A DNA stretch of 11,981 nt from Cytophagia bacterium (lineage in GTDB: Bacteria; Bacteroidota; Bacteroidia; Cytophagales; Cyclobacteriaceae): positions 1 to 11,981 of the forward strand of contig JABXIP010000116.1 in assembly GCA_013373005.1 (NCBI GenBank). The letters are read 5' to 3'. A program made the translations under genes and the position numbers. Positions within the stretch are counted from its first letter, which is position 1. Each line of letters opens with the position of its first letter. The notes below the pieces were generated by a model, which saw nothing but the letters and a program-made list of their open reading frames with translations, made no database searches and had not been told where the DNA came from. Positions 8,131-11,981 of this stretch are shown here, in pieces.

Positions 8131-10587
8131 ATGCTTAGAAACCACATCTTCATTGCCCTTAGAAACTTCAAGAAAAGGAAGTCTTTTACCTTTATTAATA
8201 TCCTTGGTTTAACAGTTGGCATGACTGTTTGCCTGCTTATTCTAACTTATGCCCGGTATGAGCTGAGCTTTGATCGATATCATGAAAACGCTGATGAAAT
8301 TTACAGAGTAAGTGTTGATATCTATAACGGTAAGGATTTTCAAATAGCCGATGCTCAATGCTATCCTGCTGTGGGGCCAATGGCCGTAGAGACCTTTCCT
8401 GAAATTGAGAATTATGCCATGGCAAGGCATATTGGTCGCATGCTTGTGAAGAGAGAGCAGACTGCTTTTAATGAAGATAGAGTCTATTTTGCGAGTCAAA
8501 ACTGGTTTGATGTCTTTGATGCAAAGCTGATTCAAGGTAGTCTTGAAAAGGCCTTATCTGAACCAGACAAAATTGTTTTAACGGAGACTGCGGCAAGAAA
8601 ATACTTTGGGGATGAAAATCCGGTCGGCAAGGTGCTTACGGTGGTTCCTGGTGGAGGTCAGGTTGATATGATGATCACTGCAGTAGTGGCCGATGTTCCT
8701 GAAAATAGCCATTTATCTTATGATATATTGATTTCTTGGGAAACAGGAGTAAAGTATCTGGAATGGAAACATAATGAGTGGGATGGAAATAACGAGTTTA
8801 TGTACCTGTTGGCCAATATGCCATTGGATAATGCCTTTAAGGGAAAGATTAACTCGGTTTATTATGGGAAGACAAAGGAATTCGATATTAGAGGAGATAG
8901 CCTTACGATTCAACCTCTAACAGATATTCACTTAAATTCCGATAAGTCTTATGAAGCTCAAGTCAATGGTAGTGAACAGGTTGTGAATATTCTACTCATT
9001 ATTTCGGCTTTTGTATTAATTATTGCCTGGGTCAACTACATTAACCTGAGCACGGCAAGAGCACTGGAAAGAGCCAAGGAAGTAGGTGTGAAGAAGGTGA
9101 TGGGTTCAGGACGAAGTGTTTTGATGACTCAGTTTTTGCTAGAATCATTGATACTCAATTTATTGGCAATTATACTAACAGTGACACTTATTCAAGGAGT
9201 GCTGCCATGGTTCAATAATCTGGCTGGTGTCACTTTGTCCTTTAATATTATCAGCGAGCCTCAATTACAGTGGCAATTACTGGGCATCCTTGTTTTAGGT
9301 ACTTTGGCATCAGGACTCTATCCTGCTTTTGTATTATCAGGTCACAAGCCTCTAGCTGTAATATCAGGAAAAATGAAGGACTCCAAATCTGGCGTTCTTT
9401 TGCGAAAGGGCTTGGTGATTTTTCAGTTTGCAGTTACCATGTTGTTGCTTATTGGAACTATTACTATTTATCAGCAGATAACACATATGCGCAATCAGGA
9501 TTTGGGAGTGAACATGGACAGAACAGTTGCCATTTATTCACCAATTCTGCCCGATTCTGATGAGGAGATAGATACCAAAAGAAAGACCTTTGAAACTCAG
9601 CTGATGAGTCTTTCCACCGTTGACCAAGTGACTATCTCAGAATCTACTTTCGGTTCTGGCAGTAATTTCATGAACACTACCACAGGAATGAAAGCAGTAG
9701 AAAGCGGTATAGGCGGGAATATCAACTATGCCTTTTTCAGAATTGACGATAAGTTTTTACAAACCTTTCAGATTGATCTTTTGGCCGGTAGATATTTCGA
9801 TGACAAGCTGGAAACACCTTTTGAAGATGGACATCCTACTTCTCAGGGTATGATAGTTAATGAAACTGCCAGAAAAGCGCTTGGTTTCTCTACCAATGAA
9901 GAAGCGATCGGTAAGAAAATTAACCGATGGGGGAGAATCTTTACGCTTATTGGTGTAGTGGACGACTATTATCACAACTCAGTAAAATACAAAGTGGAGC
10001 CTATGGCCTTCTTTCATCAGAAAGGTGGCAGTTCGGCTAACTTTATTTCTATAAAACTTAAAGGTTCGGATAATAATAAGAATGAATATGCCGGTGTATT
10101 GAAAGATATAGAAGCTATTTATAGAGGTATATTTCCGGCCAGTGATTTCGACTATTTCTTTGTAGACGAGAATTTCAACATGCAATATAGAGCTGATCAA
10201 CAGTTCGGAACGGTTTTTACTGCATTCTCAGTCATTACCATCTTTGTGGCGGTTTTGGGCTTATTTGGGCTTGTTCTTTATGAGGTTCAGCAGAGAATAA
10301 AGGAAATAGGAATTAGAAAAGTGTTGGGAGCTTCAGTGTTGGCCATAGTAAAGCTATTCTCCTCTAATTTCCTCAAGCTTATTGCTGCTTCAATTATTAT
10401 CTCTACTCCAGTCGCATATTGGGCTATGAACCAATGGCTGAGTGGCTATGCTGATAGAATTGGAATTAATATTTGGTTGTTCATCCTTCCTGCATTGATC
10501 ATTTTGGCCATAGCTTTAATTACCATTTTTATTCAGGCCATTCGAGCAGCCAACAGAAACCCGGTGGAGGCTCTCAGATATGAGTAG
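8131..10587 (+). CDS. FtsX/MacB-type ABC permease (canonical paralog, last of array)
   Basis: The ATG at 8131 is chosen over upstream in-frame starts because MLRNHIFIALRNFKKRK aligns with the N-termini of the other copies; the frame reaches back to 8071 only as read-through into the preceding gene. The 818-residue product has TM1 about 20-42, first periplasmic domain about 43-282 (DVPENSHLSYD at 188-198), TM2 about 284-307, coupling segment RAKEVGVKKVMGS at 314-326, TM3 about 338-356, TM4 about 382-404 ending SGLYPAFVLSGHKP, TM5 about 426-448, second periplasmic domain about 449-695, TM6 about 697-718, coupling segment KEIGIRKVLGA at 724-734, TM7 about 748-765 and TM8 about 782-802, ending NPVEALRYE. 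LLAGRYF (550-556), IVNE (575-578) and DDYYH (611-615) are all retained. The gap to the previous gene is 22 bp, the widest in the array. Substrate is unknown. Confidence 0.95.
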   Translation: MLRNHIFIALRNFKKRKSFTFINILGLTVGMTVCLLILTYARYELSFDRYHENADEIYRVSVDIYNGKDFQIADAQCYPAVGPMAVETFPEIENYAMARHIGRMLVKREQTAFNEDRVYFASQNWFDVFDAKLIQGSLEKALSEPDKIVLTETAARKYFGDENPVGKVLTVVPGGGQVDMMITAVVADVPENSHLSYDILISWETGVKYLEWKHNEWDGNNEFMYLLANMPLDNAFKGKINSVYYGKTKEFDIRGDSLTIQPLTDIHLNSDKSYEAQVNGSEQVVNILLIISAFVLIIAWVNYINLSTARALERAKEVGVKKVMGSGRSVLMTQFLLESLILNLLAIILTVTLIQGVLPWFNNLAGVTLSFNIISEPQLQWQLLGILVLGTLASGLYPAFVLSGHKPLAVISGKMKDSKSGVLLRKGLVIFQFAVTMLLLIGTITIYQQITHMRNQDLGVNMDRTVAIYSPILPDSDEEIDTKRKTFETQLMSLSTVDQVTISESTFGSGSNFMNTTTGMKAVESGIGGNINYAFFRIDDKFLQTFQIDLLAGRYFDDKLETPFEDGHPTSQGMIVNETARKALGFSTNEEAIGKKINRWGRIFTLIGVVDDYYHNSVKYKVEPMAFFHQKGGSSANFISIKLKGSDNNKNEYAGVLKDIEAIYRGIFPASDFDYFFVDENFNMQYRADQQFGTVFTAFSVITIFVAVLGLFGLVLYEVQQRIKEIGIRKVLGASVLAIVKLFSSNFLKLIAASIIISTPVAYWAMNQWLSGYADRIGINIWLFILPALIILAIALITIFIQAIRAANRNPVEALRYE

Positions 10588-10621
10588 CATCTTTTACTGA
10601 AGCTATCTTGTGTTTCAATGC

Positions 10622-10663
10622 ATCTAATCGACAGTTCAGTTCGATTGGGTTAGAAATAGCCCA
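10622..10663 (+). other. Two overlapping, mutually exclusive hairpins in the spacer after the permease array
   Basis: Hairpin A pairs 10622-10631 with 10641-10650 (10 bp, two of them G-U, 9-nt loop; core AATCGA/TCGATT). Hairpin B pairs 10646-10652 with 10657-10663 (7 bp, one G-U) and closes with a GAAA tetraloop at 10653-10656, a stable GNRA-type loop. They share 10646-10650, so only one can form at a time. Neither is followed by a U-run, so neither is a standard intrinsic terminator. They could mark a processing site or mRNA 3' end of the array, or be chance pairings. Confidence 0.3.
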
Positions 10664-10671
10664 TATGTTTA
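10640..10671 (+). promoter_or_regulatory. Candidate Bacteroidota-type promoter for the proline-repeat gene
   Basis: TTCG at 10640-10643, then 20 bp, then TATGTTTA at 10664-10671. The Bacteroidota primary sigma pattern is TTTG, 19-21 bp, TAnnTTTG, so each element carries one mismatch and the spacing is correct. Transcription would start near 10676-10680. That leaves almost no leader for the ATG at 10681 but about 25 nt for the ATG at 10702, which is one reason to prefer the latter start. Matches of this quality occur by chance in AT-rich DNA. Confidence 0.3.
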
Positions 10672-10701
10672 GCAAATTCAATGAGTCAAAAACCCAATGC
10701 T

Positions 10702-11349
10702 ATGATTAAATCCAAACACAAACTGTTAAGCCTGCTATTTGCAGCATTCATGTTCATCTCATTGTTTTCTGTGAATGCACAAGACAAGAAGGATGATCGC
10801 TCCAGAAGAGATAGAGGAACCTACCATATAGTTATACCGAGTGTTCCTCCGGTTCCGCCAATTCCACCTATCCCTGCTATACCACCAGTTCCTGCCATAC
10901 CGGCTATGCCACCAATGCCAGCAATGGACTTCAATTTTCCATCGCTGCCGTCATTGCCATCTTTGCCATCGCTTCCTAGTTTACCAAGTCTTCCGTCCCT
11001 GCCAGATATGCCGGACATGCCAGAGTGGGCCGATTTTGATGGATTTACTTCCTTTTCAGGAAATGGAGATCACTTTCAGGTATTTGACAGCAAGTCGGGC
11101 ATTCTGATTGAGTCAAGTGGAAGAGTAAGACTAAACGAAGATAATACGGCCATTGAATCTCTTGCAAATGACGGTTATGTGATGATCATGGATAAGGACA
11201 CCAGAAAAGAGGTGTATATAGAAAGAGATCAGGAAACAGATGAGATTGTTTACAGCTACTATATCAAGGGCAGAATGTTGCCATTTGAAGGAGAAGGAGA
11301 GAAGTGGTTGAAATCAGTTTGGGATAAACTGGTAGAGGTTTACAAGTAA
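10702..11349 (+). CDS. Secreted proline-repeat protein with small C-terminal domain
   Basis: The product has 215 residues from this start (222 if the ATG at 10681 is used). The N-terminus MIKSKHK plus a hydrophobic stretch and VNA-Q near residue 26 form a typical signal peptide, so the protein is exported. After a charged segment (DKKDDRSRRDR) come two blocks with proline at every third residue, 46-73 and 80-107, each triplet reading Pro, small residue, hydrophobic residue. The C-terminal part (about 124-215) contains VRLNEDNTAIESL and ends PFEGEGEKWL plus a helical tail. From memory this resembles a small domain with 'DD..V.SLS.GG' and 'F..EGRAWL' motifs found in various bacterial envelope proteins, some with a BlaR1/M56 peptidase; I cannot name the family with certainty. 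The shorter start was chosen for a normal signal-peptide n-region and the promoter position. It lies 114 bp after the permease array, so it could be separately transcribed. Function is unknown. Confidence 0.85.
   Translation: MIKSKHKLLSLLFAAFMFISLFSVNAQDKKDDRSRRDRGTYHIVIPSVPPVPPIPPIPAIPPVPAIPAMPPMPAMDFNFPSLPSLPSLPSLPSLPSLPSLPDMPDMPEWADFDGFTSFSGNGDHFQVFDSKSGILIESSGRVRLNEDNTAIESLANDGYVMIMDKDTRKEVYIERDQETDEIVYSYYIKGRMLPFEGEGEKWLKSVWDKLVEVYK
10837..11022 (+). repeat. Coding repeats: two blocks of ten prolines at period three
   Basis: Block 1 (10837-10920) has ten prolines spaced exactly three residues apart, with P/A/S then V/I/M between them. A six-residue break (AMDFNF, 10921-10938) follows. 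Block 2 (10939-11022) has ten more prolines, with seven Ser-Leu-Pro units and two Asp-Met-Pro units. All seven SLP units use different 9-base codon combinations. Such a segment should form an extended polyproline II helix with separate proline, small and hydrophobic faces. Confidence 0.85.
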
Positions 11350-11351
11350 AC

Positions 11352-11385
11352 AAAAAAGAAGCCCTGACGGAATCGTCAGGGCTTC
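11352..11385 (-). terminator. Intrinsic terminator of the Spy-like gene, in the convergent spacer
   Basis: A perfect 12-bp inverted repeat, GAAGCCCTGACG (11358-11369) and CGTCAGGGCTTC (11374-11385), with a 4-nt loop. On the minus strand it is followed at once by six T residues (A-run 11352-11357 on plus), the classic intrinsic terminator layout, 25 bp after the stop of the Spy-like gene. On the plus strand the stem is followed by GTCAACC with no U-run, so it should stop the plus-strand gene less efficiently. Confidence 0.9.
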
Positions 11386-11410
11386 GTCAACCAAAACATA
11401 CTATGCAACC

Positions 11411-11815
11411 TTAATTGCCACCACCTCTACGTCTCTGCATTGGTGGGTTTTCTTTTTTCCACGCCTCATACTTTGTAAACTGATCGGCTGTGAAGATTTC
11501 TTTCAATTTCTTATCAAGGTCTTCCTGACTCTTCGTCATGGCAGCTCTCATTCCTTCTCTGTCACCTGATCCCATAAGCTCGCTCATTTTTTCGCGCATC
11601 TCTTTCTGATTGGCTAAAATGACATCGTGGGTTTTAGTGTATTGATCGTCAGACAAGCCGAATTTTTCTTGAAATAACTCAGCTCTTTGCTTGGCCATAG
11701 CTTCCGGGTCCATTCGTTGGCCACCTGGGCCGCCCTGACCTCTTCCACCACCTTGTGCCTGCGCAGCTATTACTCCGAAGAATAGCATGACGCTTAGAAT
11801 TAACATCTTTCTCAT
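11411..11815 (-). CDS. Small secreted Spy/CpxP-like (LTxxQ-type) protein
   Basis: This 134-residue protein begins at the ATG complementary to 11813-11815. That start gives a compact signal peptide (MRKMLILSVM, hydrophobic core, AQA-Q cleavage near residue 20); ten further in-frame residues reach back to 11845 but would add a polar extension ahead of it. The mature part is a Gly/Gln-rich linker (21-33), then an all-helical region with two LTxxQ-like motifs, LSDDQ at 54-58 and FTADQ at 108-112, the arrangement of the Spy/CpxP superfamily. The end is QRRRGGGN. By family knowledge Spy and CpxP are periplasmic chaperones or stress sensors, and relatives (ZraP, CnrX) bind metals. Methionines at 73, 77, 81, 89 and 93 would line helix faces. 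It follows mnmA on the same strand with a 67-bp gap and ends at a strong terminator. Exact role is not known. Confidence 0.85.
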   Translation of the reverse strand: MRKMLILSVMLFFGVIAAQAQGGGRGQGGPGGQRMDPEAMAKQRAELFQEKFGLSDDQYTKTHDVILANQKEMREKMSELMGSGDREGMRAAMTKSQEDLDKKLKEIFTADQFTKYEAWKKENPPMQRRRGGGN

Positions 11816-11875
11816 GGGTTGAAATTTGTTCCTTTGACAGAACAATTAGAGAAAGGTTTAAGCAAATAGAGTGTT

Positions 11876-11900
11876 AAAAAAATCAGGCGATTTCCCCTGA
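11876..11900 (-). terminator. Weak terminator-like hairpin at the end of mnmA
   Basis: On the minus strand TCAGG (11900-11896) pairs with CCTGA (11887-11883) around an 8-nt loop, directly followed by seven T residues (A-run 11876-11882). The right arm contains the mnmA stop codon. Five base pairs is short for an efficient terminator, so partial read-through into the Spy-like gene is plausible. Confidence 0.4.
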
Positions 11901-11981
11901 ACCAATAAGCTCGTTGCCATCATACCAAGCCACGAATTGTCCGGGTGCAATTCCTTTCTGATAGTTCTCGAAAATGAAGTA
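11883..11981 (-). CDS. mnmA: tRNA-specific 2-thiouridylase MnmA, C-terminal 32 residues (5' part outside window)
   Basis: The minus strand is open from the window edge to a TGA at 11885-11883 and encodes 32 residues containing GIAPGQFVAWYDGNELIGSG. This matches the conserved end of the MnmA C-terminal beta-barrel, where family members read approximately '(I/T)PGQ-(A/F)-x-(F/Y)YDG(D/N)-x-x-(L/I)G(G/S)G-x-I'. MnmA is a cytoplasmic enzyme that uses ATP and a sulfur relay to 2-thiolate U34 in the wobble position of tRNA Lys, Glu and Gln. The catalytic cysteines and the PP-loop lie in the missing part, so activity cannot be judged here. The Spy-like gene lies downstream on the same strand. The identification rests on a short but characteristic tail. 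Confidence 0.85.
   Translation of the reverse strand, partial: YFIFENYQKGIAPGQFVAWYDGNELIGSGEIA

Noticed and set aside
10821..11018. A minus-strand open frame coding a collagen-like Gly-X-Y repeat
   Set aside because: It is the exact complement of the period-3 proline codons (CCN read backwards gives NGG, which in the shifted frame yields GGN glycine). It has no signal peptide or folded flank, and the plus-strand gene is well supported.
11816..11845. A 10-residue N-terminal extension of the Spy-like protein
   Set aside because: It would place a polar stretch ahead of an otherwise standard signal peptide, and the internal ATG at 11815 gives a normal one.

Overview
The window looks like chromosomal DNA of a Bacteroidota bacterium, most likely a Cytophagales-type marine or soil lineage. 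The grounds are: ~800-residue duplicated FtsX/MacB-type permeases in tandem, a gene style I associate with this phylum; A-rich leaders without a clear Shine-Dalgarno in front of the starts; moderately AT-rich DNA; and a weak match to the Bacteroidota -33/-7 promoter pattern. The species cannot be fixed from sequence alone.

Positions 1-10587 are one plus-strand array of five paralogous ABC-type permease genes, the first cut by the window edge. Each full copy shows the same plan: a short basic cytoplasmic N-terminus, TM1, a large periplasmic domain (MacB core type), a three-helix FtsX block, then a second TM, a second periplasmic domain and a second FtsX block (about 8 TM in all). Junctions run from a 1-bp overlap to gaps of 6, 12 and 22 bp, so the genes are almost certainly co-transcribed from a promoter upstream of the window. 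No ATPase gene (no Walker A motif) is present, so the ATP-hydrolysing partner must be encoded elsewhere. Their cargo cannot be read from the sequence.

Positions 10588-10680 form a short spacer with a candidate promoter and two overlapping hairpins. It is followed by a plus-strand gene for a secreted protein with two blocks of strict period-3 proline repeats and a small C-terminal domain (10702-11349).

Positions 11350-11981 read on the minus strand: the last 32 codons of mnmA (tRNA 2-thiouridylase) enter from the right edge and end in a weak terminator-like hairpin. Next comes a small secreted Spy/CpxP-like protein (11411-11815), closed by a strong intrinsic terminator at 11352-11385 that lies between the convergent genes and has its U-run only on the minus strand.

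Functionally, the window joins an envelope transport or mechanotransmission array to two small exported proteins and a tRNA-modification gene. Only the permease array is clearly a working unit. The links to its neighbours are positional.
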